Shown piece after piece: positions 1 to 11,905 of a stretch of 64,000 bases of DNA (positions are counted from its first letter, which is position 1; every line of letters begins with the position of its first letter). A program made the position numbers and the translations under genes. The notes beneath the pieces were generated by a model. That model searched no databases, had not been told where the DNA came from, and saw only the letters and a program-made list of their open reading frames with translations. Source of the stretch: Paracamarosporium sp. OC-R06-R3 (Eukaryota > Ascomycota > Dothideomycetes > Pleosporales > Didymosphaeriaceae); the NCBI GenBank assembly GCA_019828545.1, contig JACVRA010000022.1, forward strand, positions 248,001 to 312,000, read 5' to 3'.

Positions 1-909
1 CTACAATTTCGAGAGCTGGTCGAAATCTTGCCTCTGAATGCAACGTTAGTAATACAAACAACTATTATTTGATCGAATTGGAGATCTAGGTTTTCAAGTG
101 CGGCAACAGTTGTAGACGGAATTCCAATTGGGATTGACTCCTTCCAACTTCCAATTCCTAAACATCCTTCTTAGGGATATTTTGCAAGATTGAGTCCCAA
201 GTGTACGAATGGCCATTTTCATTTGGGGATTATTGATGAGGGTAATGCGAAAAACGCCAGTTTCTTTGTTCCACTCATGGATAGCTTGTGATGTTGTATC
301 TTATTTAAGAGCATGCAGGTGACATCCAGCTATGAGCGTTGTGGGTACTTGAAAAGATCCTGGGCTACATATCTCGTATAGCATCTCAACGAGCCATGGA
401 ACTAGAGGATTTCAAGTAAACAACATCACCGGGGCGCCGTTGATGTAGTGATTTGCGCTCTTATCGAAAGATGAAGGATTGCTGGTTGATGTCGTGGCTG
501 AATTGAGAATGGTGATAGACATATGAACGGACTAATAGGTAATATGCGGACCTCATTACTATATAACCCTTGATACCAACCCAAATCACATAGGACACAT
601 GGCCGTACTTGGTTTCTTAGGTGTTAAGATAATCAAACTCCCAAACAATGAGACAGTAGCATGCTGACCGGAATGTAGCCGATATACATTTCATCCCTGC
701 TACAAATTTCCAGACAGCAATTAGGCATGCTCAAAGTGCCTATACGTGCATTCGTAAGTCATTGTTGCTCAACATAGACAAACTCGGGTTCCGAATGAAA
801 TAGCACTTTTAGGGTAGATCATGAGAGGCAGATACCAAAGTCATAGAGGAAAGGGTCAATGTTAAGAGGAACATCATACCTTTGAAGTGAGTTTTTGTGA
901 GTAAAGACT
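1..909. other. Intergenic, nothing recognised
   Basis: No ORF of believable composition occurs on either strand, and no repeat, tRNA or splice-linked exon chain could be supported. It may be intergenic sequence or old decayed DNA at the left edge. Confidence 0.5.
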
Positions 910-1270
910 TCATTGTCGCCGGAATGACCCCCAGAAGAACGAGTCTTTGCCCAGCCAGTCCTTACACGGTTTTTCCCACGGCAGCCTGTTCTTTTCACAC
1001 TCCGACAAATTGTAGAAGTTCCATGCCACGAAACATATGGCACTGAACACCAAGGTAATCAGCAGTAGGAGAAAGGTGACCAGAAATGTTCGGGAACACA
1101 CTCCATACCGACGGCGGGAGCGAACCGTTTGATGATAGTGGTGGTGGTGTACCTCACACGTGCCATATCCACCAGGGTACGCTGGTGGAGCTGCTTCGAC
1201 TATAACTGTTTCTCGTGGCTGCTGCGATTAGTAACTGATATCCCGCACTGTTGGACTCCCTTACCGACAT
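910..1270 (-). CDS. Small single-pass membrane protein, function unknown
   Basis: I do not recognise the family. The model has two exons: a 6-nt first exon (ATG TCG, 1270-1265), a 43-nt intron (1264-1222) with donor gtaagg, a TACTAAT-type branch site and a CAG acceptor, and a second exon 1221-910. It gives 105 residues. The N-terminal third is polar, with a Pro/Gly/Tyr stretch, a His-rich run (HHHHYH) and basic RSRRR. One strong hydrophobic segment (about residues 48-70, TFLVTFLLLLITLVFSAICF) follows, then a short Cys- and Trp-containing tail. Basic residues before the segment suggest a type II or tail-anchored topology with the N-terminus in the cytosol. The upstream frame stays open for some 20 codons past the ATG, to a possible acceptor near 1330, so more 5' exons are possible. 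Neighbours give no functional hint. Confidence 0.42.
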
Positions 1271-4200
1271 GGCGTCGTTGATATCAGACAGTGGTGGTGT
1301 TTGTCTTATCGTTATCGGAGGGGCGCGCTAAGATTTGACTGAGTGCACGTGATGGCGTGTTGCCAGATAGCTTTAAACTTCAGCCGGCCACCTGACAGTT
1401 CTGCGAATCGGACAGTTACACGTTGGATGGTATCGCTTGACATTTCCAAACCTCGCTATGGACGCTCAAGAAGAATAGTTGTCACTCGTAAGAAAGATGT
1501 CACCTGCTGCCCGTCGACCAGCGTTGACCACGAAGACCTCAAGGTAAAACCTCATACACGCCAACAGCATTTCGTTCCATTTATCTATTACCGTATACGA
1601 TGCTAAAACATGTAGTACGGCTTTTTTTTTTTTTTCCAGTTATTCATTCTATCGAAATGGCGGAGTCCATTTGAAGCGCACCTACGAGAGCAACAAGACA
1701 GTCCCGAGTAGTCTCGAAAAGACAGACTCTTGGATTGAGATGAAGTTCATTGTTGTGAAATGTAGTTTACAGCGGTGGCTCTAGCTAATGGCGAAACTTC
1801 GGCATCAGGTGAGCATCAGCAAAGTGCCGCCCGGTGTCCAGGTTCTGCAGAACCCACCGCCACGGGCACCAGGGCCCAGACTATCGTGGTGCTACCACAT
1901 GTGTGGGACTCCGCGTGGCATTGAAACGATAACCTGACTAGAAGCAAGATCCTGGTAACGAACGCACCTGGCGGATCGTCAAGCTCACCGTGGGCTTTCT
2001 GACTCAAGCATCACGTTCTGAAGTCTAGAGCATCAAAGTGGAGCAAGGCGAGATGATTTTGATCTCCTCCGACCAAGCTCGTCAACCATCTCGAATAACC
2101 GTTTCAGCCGCACGGAACATTTACTAGGCGCGCTACGTATGGGTACTGACTCTCTGCAGCAAAATTTTTCCCAATACCATTTCTCGACTCTTCCGCCGCA
2201 GACAGTTTTGATCCTTTGAGCGTGGTAACATGTTCGTGCCACGGTACTGATGCGCGATCCATCCCGATTTGCAAATGAGAGCCAGGGTTTTGGTGGCCTG
2301 GAAACTGTTCACAAGGGAGCGTTGTGGAGCCGTAAATGATGTGCGGCGCCCAGATTCTAAGCAGAGACCCATTGTCAATGCCGAAGGGTCTCCCCCGAAG
2401 AGTTCTCACATGCCGAGGCAAGGTCACGTTTGTTGTAAGCCTCCGCAACGGGGTTCATTCCAATTGCAACCTAACGCGACGCTAAAAATTCCCCATGGAG
2501 GGAGGTGTGGAGCTACTCCCGTAAGTACGAACCTCGAGCTTCACAGAGCGATTCGTATTCGCGTACATCACAAGTCTTGTTGATGCGCCACTGACGAGGT
2601 CATGAAAGGCAACGCTCTCCCGTTGTGCCAGGCATGTATGCCATTGTGTGGCGCGCACATGGTAGCATCGCGTCTTGCACTGTTGCCAGTGGTCGCGCAA
2701 AGGACGATGGACTAGCGGGTACATCAGACCGTTTGAGTCCGCGAGGCGCCAACGACGAAATTTTATTGGTTCTAAAGCCATTTGCTAAAGAAGGTATGCC
2801 GCGGGGTCCTGACGGACACTTGGATGCGGCTCGGTCGCTGTTGGTGTGTCACAGAGACAATACACAAGTGAATAAGATTTATAACTACTTTTGAAAAGGC
2901 CCACAGTAAAGCTGAAAGACATGTTCTGGGCCAACAAAGTTCCACTGGAATAACAGAGAACACGTGAAGGGCGCCACCAAGTCACCTTTTTTCAAGGTTC
3001 TCCAGATGCCGCACGGCTGTGGCTCTCACAAAGGGGTATGGTAGCAGCGCCAAATAACGCCACTAGTGCTGACAACAAAATCATTGCACTCTCAGGCCCT
3101 ACTGGCGCAACGACGACCCCAAGGCAATTCTCAGCTCAAAGCACGGGAGGCGGCTGACCAGAAAGGCATGTGGCATGCGGACGCGCATCGTGCGACTCCA
3201 GTCATTGGGACAGACTCGGCGCAGTGATCCATACACCTGGCACGCGGACAGAAAAGCCAATCAAGTGTCGCAACAATATTGAGCTGCCCATCAGGCAGGC
3301 GCCTATGCACGCGAACGTGGATGTTGGGTGCTGCCTCGCGACATCGGGACTGATCCGACAGTGGTACGGGCGGATTCGAGAGTCAGATCCGCGCTCTGGA
3401 GTTTGATGTTTAGAACGTGCGACACATTATTTGTGTTTCTTTTACCCCATCGACCGACAGGACTGGCTCGTTCGGGAAACGCATGACATTCTCGTTGCTT
3501 CGCGCTTGCGGGCAGTCCGAAGCATCAGGAGGCATACGTCCGAGGTAGACCATCGCGGCCGCCGCTCTCTTCACCAATCTTCGCATAGGCTAGCTGAAGC
3601 GCCGGTCAGGTGCTCATGTCGAATTGTTTTTTGATGTGCAACGTGATGTGCACGGGAGGAATTGTGTCGCGGCTCGGACTCGGGGTAAGGATCCAGTGAG
3701 CGTCAGCCAACGCGAGGCGCAATCTCCAAACAAATCGTCCAAAATTGCGTCCTCGGCTCACGCCAGGGATGTCGAGTAAAAGCTTGCAGCCGGGTGCGAG
3801 AACTAAGGCCTCATCGCGGCGGTTGCTTGACCGCCTTGGCGACGCCCCAGCTTCCTGACGCCTTCCCCAGGTGGGTGCCCCATTCTTACCCGGACCATCT
3901 GTTGGAGCCGGATCCCTCTTTGAGTGACACCCCCGGGACACCTGGGCCACCCACTGAGGAAGCACTCGAACAGCAGCAGAGTCGACCCAGACGCACTGTT
4001 GACATACCCCAAGGTTGTGTACAAGAACTACACAAGTACACCGTGATGCAATCCCCGCGCGGCGACACCCAACGGCCGGGGAGAAGTGTGGGAGATCCTT
4101 TATGAGGGGCCTCTGAATCCTTCTAGAAAGACGGGACACGGAGGACTCGCCCGATCAGGCTAGCACAATAGGCACAATGTTACTGTACCCATGAACGAGA

Positions 4201-4393
4201 AGCCACCGACCTGTCGTATCACGGCCCCGGGGTCCTCATATTAAAAGGTACGGGCCCTGCACTTGCTGGTCGCTCGTCCAAGGCCTCTTCAGCCCCCTCA
4301 GTTCAACTCTCGTGTTGTGGGTTTGCCTCGTGCCCAGCAATCTTGCTCCTCTTTTTACTTAATCCTTGAACGAAGCAGCGCACATCTGCAATC
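1271..4393. other. Gene-poor interval upstream of the sugar transporter
   Basis: About 3.1 kb with only short, low-quality ORFs, several of which lack an ATG. A run of 14 T at 1622-1635 followed by CCAG resembles a splice acceptor. It can be joined to a gtaaaa donor near 1542 to give an 87-codon two-exon reading, but its composition is not convincing. No transposase, reverse transcriptase or other coding relic was recognised. The last 200 bases form the transporter promoter and leader. Confidence 0.5.
4238..4246 (+). promoter_or_regulatory. TATA-like box of the sugar transporter gene
   Basis: The sequence ATATTAAAAG lies about 150 bases before the transporter ATG and is followed by a pyrimidine-rich leader, as expected for a strongly expressed fungal gene. 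The assignment rests on sequence and position only. Confidence 0.35.
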
Positions 4394-6122
4394 ATGCCTG
4401 GTGGAGGAGTTGTCCCCGTCACCGGCACGACCGATGTCAATCGCGTCGAGGCGCCCGTCACCCTGAGGGCCTACCTTATTGTCGCTTTCGCGGCATTCGG
4501 AGGTATCTTCTTCGGATACGACACTGGATGGATGGGTGGTGTCCTTGCCATGCCCTACTTCATCAGACAATATACTGGCCTTGACTACCCCGAAGACACT
4601 GGCCTGACTGGCACGCAATTTGACGACTACAAGAAGAACTTCGTTGTACCTCCATGGCAAGTGTCACTGACCACCTCCATTCTGTCCGCCGGTACCTTTT
4701 TCGGCGCCATCGTCGCTGGTGATATTGCCGATTTCATCGGCCGTCGCTTGACCATTATCATTGGCTGCCTCGTCTTCATCGTCGGTGGTATCCTTGAGAC
4801 TGCTTCCACGGGTCTCAATGTCATGGTCGGTGGTCGTCTTGTTGCTGGTTTTGGTGTGGGTTTCATCTCGTCCATTGTCATTCTGTAAGTGCATCGTTGT
4901 ACCATTCATTGCCCCACATCCTAATCTGCATAGGTACATGTCCGAGATTGCTCCCCGCAAGGTTCGTGGCGCTGTCGTTGCTGGCTACCAATTCTGCATC
5001 ACCATTGGTATTCTGTTGGCCAACTGCGTCGTCTACGCCACCCAGGGTCGTGACGACACTGGTTCTTACCGTATTCCCATTGCTGTACAGTTCCTGTGGG
5101 CCATCATCCTTGCCGTTGGACTGGTCCTGCTCCCCGACTCTCCTCGTTTCTTCGTCAAGAAGGGCAAGCTCGACAAGGCCGCTGCTGCTCTCGCCCGCGT
5201 TCGTGGCCAGCCTGTCGACTCCGAATACATTCAGGATGAACTTGCTGAGATCATCGCCAACCACGAGTATGAGATGTCCATCATTCCCCAGACCAGCTAT
5301 CTTGGTTCGTGGGCGGCTTGCTTCGAGGGCAAGATTGGCCAAGCGTCTTCTAACGCTCGCCGCACGACTCTCGGTATACTTTTGCAGATGATGCAGCAGT
5401 TGACCGGTATCAACTTCATCTTCTACTTCGGTCCCATCTTCTTCAAGCAGCTCGGCACGATCAGCAACCCCTTCTTGATCTCGCTTGTTACCACTCTAGT
5501 CAACGTCTTGTCGACTCCCTTCTCTTTCGTTATGGTTGAGAAGATTGGTCGCCGTAACTTGCTCGTCTTCGGCGCTGCTCTAATGGTTACCTTCCAATAC
5601 ATCGTCGCCATCATTGGTGTCACTGCTGGAAAGCCGGAGAACAACAACCCTAACGCTACTAGGGCTATGATTGCTTTCATCTGCCTGAACATTGCCTCCT
5701 TCGCGACTACCTGGGGCCCCTGCGCTTGGATCGTCATTGGTGAAATCTTCCCTCTCACCATCCGTTCCCGTGGTGTCGGTCTCTCCACCGCCTCCAACTG
5801 GTTCTGGAACTGCATCATTGGTGTCATTACCCCCTACCTTGTTGCCGACCAACCCGACTCCGCTAAGTTGGGCTCCAAGGTCTTCTTCATGTGGGGCAGT
5901 CTCTGCCTCGTCTCCTTCGTCTTCGCCTACTTCTTCGTCCCCGAGACAAAGGGTCTTACCCTTGAACAGGTCGACAAGATGTTGGAGGAGAGCACCCCAC
6001 GCACCTCCAGGAAGTGGAAGCCACACTCGACCTTCGCCGCTGAGATGAACCTTGCCGAGAAGGGCATCGAGGTTCCTGTCGCGACCACTGAGGTCCACGA
6101 GCCTAAGTCTGAGCAGGTCTAA
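4394..6122 (+). CDS. MFS monosaccharide (hexose) transporter
   Basis: Twelve-helix sugar porter of 559 residues that should move hexoses across the plasma membrane. It has two exons, 4394-4884 and 4934-6122. The 49-nt intron starts gtaagt, has a CTAAT branch site and ends TAG, and the junction restores Leu-Tyr-Met-Ser-Glu. Sugar-porter signatures appear in order: FGYDTGWMGG in helix 1, the loop motif DFIGRR, the helix 6 end motif PDSPRFF, QQLTGINFIFYFG in helix 7, VEKIGRRNL, the GPCAWIVIGEIFPLTIRSRG region, and PETKGLTLEQVD after helix 12. The length matches the RGT2/HXT-like fungal hexose transporters. There are long gene-poor flanks on both sides and no metabolic cluster nearby. Substrate and affinity cannot be told from sequence. 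The short C-terminal tail argues against a Snf3-type glucose sensor. Confidence 0.93.
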
Positions 6123-9100
6123 GCTTGCTCCCGTCAGGTTTAACGCGTTATGGGATTTCACGCTGGAATGGTGGGATGGGATCCCGGATCATGTTGTGAC
6201 GATGGTTGATGGTGCGTACGTAATAGTGAGAAACCTCATTGATTGTGGTGGATCGCGTATATCAATAGTGAATTATTATACCGCGGAGCAGGCTTCAGCC
6301 TGTCTTTGTTACTTTTACTATCTTTTGGCCATGCCGCGTGCTTGAGTGATCAGTTTTTCTTTCATTTAATGTCCAAGATACATTCTGGCTTCACTCATGG
6401 ACCTCAACACCCAATATCATCAATAGCATGTACATAGTGGTCCGCCATGTATTCATCTGTTTGTGAGCTTGCGTTTCAGCCACCAACAAGCCATGGATGA
6501 GAGCGGGAGGATTAGCTAGGACATAGCCGCTTCCTCCGCACTTCGCGTATACGGCAACGCCAGCTCCGACTTGGGTCCAATCGGACCCGCCTGCAGACAT
6601 TCTCAACATCTTCCGACTCTTATCCAATCAATCTTGCCGACGTGTGTGTAGACACTTGTATTTCGCGAGCTCGCTTACACGTGGATACGTGTACCTACAA
6701 ACGTTATTGTTCCTCGCTTCGATTCGATATAACTCACTGATGAACTTAGATGTCGGACCGAACGTGCGTTAAGAGGAGCCGGCTGTCTGGCTTATCTTAC
6801 GCGACATAACGCCCACGTGTGACGCGTGCAACCCCGACTAGAATCAGGCCCTAAGCTAGCACTACGAGCGCGATGCATCGAGTCTGTACACCTAAGACTG
6901 CATGGTGTCCCGGCCGTGTTGCACAGAAGGGAGCGCGGCGAGTAGGCGAGGCTAGGCCATCACGCCTGCGCTACATGGGTGTCTATTTTGTTCCGGAATA
7001 CGAGGATACTTCCGTGGCCAGTCCTCCGATCATGATGGTATCTTCCGTCTGCAAGTAAGGTGTGATTGACGGGTCCAGAATATTCTCGTCTTACTGTCTG
7101 GCGTCTACCAGGGCATAAGCTGGGTCGCTTAGGGCCTATCCAGACGCGACTTTACATCGCACAAGAGGTAAGGCCTTCCACTTTGTGTTGCCCATATCAG
7201 CGGGATTATTTGGGATTGCAAGAACCGCAGGGTCTAGAAAACAGTGATAAGGTCCCAACGTACGTATGACAGCTCGGCGAGGAACGAGGCTAATGCATTA
7301 AGAGATGTCGTACGTGAGTCTGGGTTACTGCAACGAAACAGAATAGAACATGTCCATCCCACGTTAGACTTGAAGTGGTATGTCGAAGAATCTGTGACTT
7401 AGCCTCTACTTGCATCGTGTTCATGCATGCATCGTAACATCCGCTCTGTTTTTGGGTGCCCAAACACTTCATACTACTATCCTGTTACGCTAGCACATTG
7501 CATGTGTTGAACTGGGGGGATATCAATTCCGAATTCGAACAGATTACCACCTGCTTCATGGATCGGTGTTCTCACATAAACTTTGGGCACACGAGATGTA
7601 GTATGTTGATACACAAGAGTACGTTTTTAAACCTCTGGTGTAGGCTGTTGAACGTTGACCATGTCACTTGTACCAGTTCAAGGGATACCTCTCTTAAATG
7701 GTCACCGCAAAACATATTATGGACCCACGAGTCTGAATTGCATGACCCAGGAAAGCACCTCGTGTGAGAGCGACAATAGTCTCTGAAACATCCGTCAAAC
7801 GCTGAAGATTTCGTGCTGCTGTGTGCTTGTCGATTTCAGTAAGCGCTTATTGATCTCGTGAGATTCAATATGTACTTCGGGGTATGCGATATACCCAATC
7901 ACTTCTAGCTTATCCACAACATATATTTTTTCTATTCTCATGGCTGACGATGTAACTGTATGTTCGCAATTGTGCCACATAGTCTTATCTGGACTTATCT
8001 GCGTAATCTGACAACTCTTGTTGAGGATACTTCACGCTCTCAGAGGCGTTCGTAGAGCTACACTCAATGTTTTCATGAACGCAGCATCAATCAAAATAAC
8101 TCCCTTTCAAAATGAGTCGACCCACGCATAATCGAAATATCGATATATACTTAACGCCTTTACAGGCAACATGTTCCATAGCGTCCATTCACTGTCTTAA
8201 CTTATCCGATTTCAGCTCAATCTATTTACGACCTCAGACCAACTGACACAAATGAAACTTTTTAGCTTCGGTACATTTAATTCTCCAAGTACATGCACCC
8301 GTCATCCATGCAACACGATTCCACATGGCAAAGCCTGAAAAAAAGTCCTCATCTTCCTATCAAATACCAACCCTAAACACAGAAAAACAAACTGCAAATC
8401 TAATAGAGACTCCATATTGCCAACCATCCGCCTGTTCACCCTTTCAATCATGCCTTAATATACCTAGCTTTGACTCAAGAATACCCACTATTATCTACTT
8501 TCTCAATCCTACTGCAATCCCAAGTCCAGTCCCCTATCACAGATCTATCCACCGAACCACACCATCCTAATGGCGACTTCCTTATGGTACCAGCCTTCAA
8601 CCCGTCCCCTTCCAGCAAACTATAGGTCTACATCCTTCAAGTCGTGAATCCCAGAACTGTAGCTCAACCCCATCTTCACATTCTCCCTGCCTGCCCAGCA
8701 TAAGAGATCGTCATGACGATAGTGTTTTAGCTGCGTTATGTTCTTTGGGTTTTCTTTACTAGTCGTGATAACTACTTACTGTGATTTGAAGATAAGATAA
8801 GGGATTCGTAGTATGTGCTGAGTGATGTCTGTGTACAGTGAGCATGCTTGATGCTGGCATTTTGAGAAGAAAAAAAGGAGAGGTAAATACTACACGATAG
8901 TAACTTCGTATCTTGTACTTCTGTATGGTGAGATAAGTCTGTTGTAGGCGTCAGTAATGACGGTGTGAAAAATGATGCTAAAGCGATATGTTGGACTTCA
9001 AACGGTGTTCTACGCAGAAGGTACTTTTCTTTCTCTTAAAAAAACATAGAGCGGCAAGGTTGAAGGACAAACAAAAAGGGCATGCAGGAACCCCACAAGT

Positions 9101-9316
9101 TGATATGGAAATTATATTCTAAAGCGCTCCGAGCATTGCGAGAATGGATGCAACATATGGCCTTGATGCACAAAGGCGATCAACCTTACTCTCGGTCCAT
9201 ACGGTTTGGATACGCTCATGCCAAATCACACATGACATGCTACACAGATCAGATCACCCTCCAAGCATATATCATACGGTGGGAATAGGTATCCGGTCCG
9301 CTTAGGAAATCACCGC
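6123..9316. other. Gene-poor interval, partly AT-rich
   Basis: About 3.2 kb that contains the 3' end of the transporter transcript and no convincing gene. The part around 7800-8560 is visibly richer in A and T than its surroundings and contains only short ORFs such as a polar, Pro/Ser-rich 81-codon frame at 8325-8570. A 69-codon minus-strand frame near 6391-6600 looks protein-like in places but matches nothing I know. No transposase motif was found. Confidence 0.5.
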
Positions 9317-11131
9317 TCACTGAGGCGCCCCTGATATATTCTTCTCCCTCAGGAACCCCTCCACAGCAGGCTCGTCCTTGCCATCGATCTCCTTATCCAG
9401 TTTCTTTTCCTCCTCGCTCTTCTCCGGCGCCTTCTGCTCCACCTTCTCCTCCGCCTTTTCCTTGTCTCCACCCACAAGGCCCGTTACAGCGCCAGCGGCA
9501 GAGCCGACCGTCGAAGTGACCGTTGCAGTCGCAGATGCAGCGATGGACTTGGCCTGGTCAAGATAGCCCGGTGCGGGCTGCTCTGGAGGCTGGACAGACA
9601 CCTCCTTGGGTGCCTGTCCCACGGTGCCAGGCTCCATTGTGACAGTCTTATCGCCATGGCCGTGGTCGTTCACAGCAGCATGGGGTGTGCCTTCTGCGAG
9701 CTGACCTGAGGCGTGCGTATGTGTTTGTTGCTCGTAGCGCGTGTCTGACGTACCCTCACGAATGGGCAGGTCCGAGGAGCCAGCCTGCGGGGCGAGCTTC
9801 GGCGTGGAAGAAGGGGTGGAATTATCGGAGGGTGGGTCTACACTTTCTGTATTGGGGATATCGGAGTCAGCGGGCTGCGTGTCTGTGCCTACGCCTGTGA
9901 GAGCGAGTTCTTGTTCGGTGATTGGGGTGTTTACGATAGGATTGTCCTTTTTGCCATTTACAGGGTTTGGGATCGTGAAGATTGTCTTGTGGCGGGGTTT
10001 GCCATTTTCGTGACCGACCGCCACGGCCTTCAGTGCGCCGTTCTCCCCCGTTTCCCAGGCGATGGGGCCGATGGGGAGCGTGTTCTTGCCATCCTGGATT
10101 GCGGGGTTTTCCCACTTGATCGCTGCATCTATTTCCGGCTCGAGATTCGGCATCTGGCCCCATTCAAAATCTAGGTTACCGCCGTATTTCTTGGGAATGT
10201 TGTCAATATCAATGTATTGCGTCAGGGTCGGCAGCACATTTGCAGGCGAGAGAATGAAGATCTTGGACACGGTGATGGGATCAAACCAGCGCTTGATCCA
10301 GCCCCAGACCGTAGGGAAGAAGGCGGGTGCACCAATGATAAATATTCTGTCCAACGTCTCGGGGTAGTGTGCCGTCGCCAGGGTAGAGGCATCCTGCATG
10401 TGCCCCTTGAGGTTCCAGAACTGCTTCAGTCCCACGCCGCTGATATCCACGATGTTGTTACTCTGCGAAATGGGTGTCTCAGGGTGATTGCGATTGACGT
10501 TGGAGCAAAGCGGGAGAACGAATCTCGTGAGTGACTCGTACAAGGCGAATAGGCGGAGGTTTTTGGTTGCGACTTTGGGCGACGTGGTTTTCGCAACTTT
10601 CAGATCTTTCTCGTAGGAAGAGATGTTCTTTGAGTTGAGCGGCGCAACTTCAAAGAGGTAGACTGGAATGCCGCGCTTGTCGCGACGTCCGAGCCATTGG
10701 GGATACTGTCACAACGCGCCTGTCAGCTGCAGCCCCATGCAATGAACAACAAGACAACGTACCAATCTGCGTGTCTGCTCAAACTCGTCCACTTCGATGT
10801 TAAAGAATAAGTCATTGATGCCCTGGTCCTTGCGCCAATCTTCAGTGTCCTTGAACTGCTTAAAAGCTTCTGTGGGGACGAAACGACGCGCGCGGAGGAA
10901 GCGCCTGAATACAGTCAGTACCCCGCGCGTTTCCATAGTCCAAGACGCTCACAGCAGTGTCTCGTCGTCATGGCTCGCCTGTGTCGCTCCGCCAGCACTA
11001 GCAGGCGTGAAGTATCCTTGTTCCTGGGATATGCGCTTGAACTCGTCGAGCTGTGCCTGCTGGTTATCGGAAAGATGCGCAAAATGCCCCGACGGGTACT
11101 GGAACGACTCGACGCGGGTGAGGTCTGCCAT
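9317..11131 (-). CDS. CRAL-TRIO (Sec14-like) lipid transfer protein, with an apparent frameshift
   Basis: Sec14-fold protein expected to exchange phosphatidylinositol or related lipids between membranes. Exons are 11131-10953, 10904-10763 and 10706-9317; the 48- and 56-nt introns have good GT/AG ends. The CRAL-TRIO N-terminal helix motif LLRFLRARRF spans the first junction. YPQWLGRRDKRGIPVYLFEV opens the lipid-binding domain, followed by NNIVDISGVGLKQFWNLK, HYPETLDRIFIIGAP and IPKKYGGNLDFEWG. The last 200 residues are disordered and rich in Thr, Pro, Glu and Lys, with an Ala/Gly/Thr segment (TVGSAAGAVTGLVGG). Exon 3 does not read through: the frame must slip by one base at a run of four T (10561-10564; four A on the coding strand), where a fifth base would join VATK to NLRLFALYESLTRF. 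No intron can explain the slip. It is either a sequencing indel or a real disabling mutation. It lies head to head with TSR3. Confidence 0.85.
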
Positions 11132-11905
11132 GGCGTCCTCTCACTGTTGCCGCAGAGGGTGCGAATGATGTAGGAGAGGAGTGAAGAGGATATAAGGTTG
11201 GTTTAGGGCGTCATGTTGATCTAGAATTGTCGCAGAGGGAACGCCCTGCGGCGGGTAGCGGCAGCTCAGTGATGCAATAAGTTTAGTTTCTAGCGCCGCA
11301 CCGGGATCTGCTTACGCCGACCGAGTTTGAGATCAATGATTCAGCACGGCGAGCGGGATTCGCGCTGGCCGTACATCCGTACTAGCTTCGTACTTTCGTA
11401 TATCGCTGCCTCAGTGCCCCGACAACGCGGCACTCAGAGAGAGGCTGCGAGCTTGTACTACGTGAGGTATTGCATTGTAACGGACACCATCTGTGGATCC
11501 GCGCTGAAGAGCCTCGACACCGTCAGCAAGATCCTTCTCATTTCCCACGCTGTTGGTCTTGACGAGACCAGTGAAGCTTGCGGAAAAGCTTGGCGCCTTA
11601 ATAAAGAAAAAGAGTCTGTCATCAAAGAAGACTCAGCTCTCCCAAAGCTTACGCATAGACTATATACCTGAGGCAAGCTACTTGCACAAGACGTTCCGTA
11701 GTCTCACAAGTCTAGTTCTGCTTTGTACCTAGTACCCAGTTGTGAACATTCCTACCGTGCACAAAGTTTCTTATCGATAAACAAATCGTCATTCACACTC
11801 CGCTGCTAAACACTGCTTTCGCCCCCTCGCCTCCCACAATCACCTCTCCCAGCATTGTCTCAAACGAATACGAGCAACCGAATACTCTGAAACAACCCGC
11901 CCATC
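11132..11905. promoter_or_regulatory. Shared upstream region of the CRAL-TRIO gene and TSR3
   Basis: A 774-base divergent intergenic region. Short ORFs inside it overlap on both strands and have no family resemblance. The CT-rich stretch just before 11906 is typical of a fungal leader. No specific operator could be supported. Confidence 0.4.

Noticed and set aside
1352..1711. Two-exon small ORF on the plus strand with a GTAAAA donor and a poly-T/CCAG acceptor
   Set aside because: The splice signals are passable but the 87-residue product has no protein-like pattern; too weak to list as a gene.
3606..4139. Minus-strand frame of 177 codons
   Set aside because: It starts at a GTG, has no family resemblance, and lies in the transporter promoter region.
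8325..8570. 81-codon plus-strand ORF in the AT-rich interval
   Set aside because: Low-complexity Ser/Pro/Thr composition, no splice context and no recognisable homologue.
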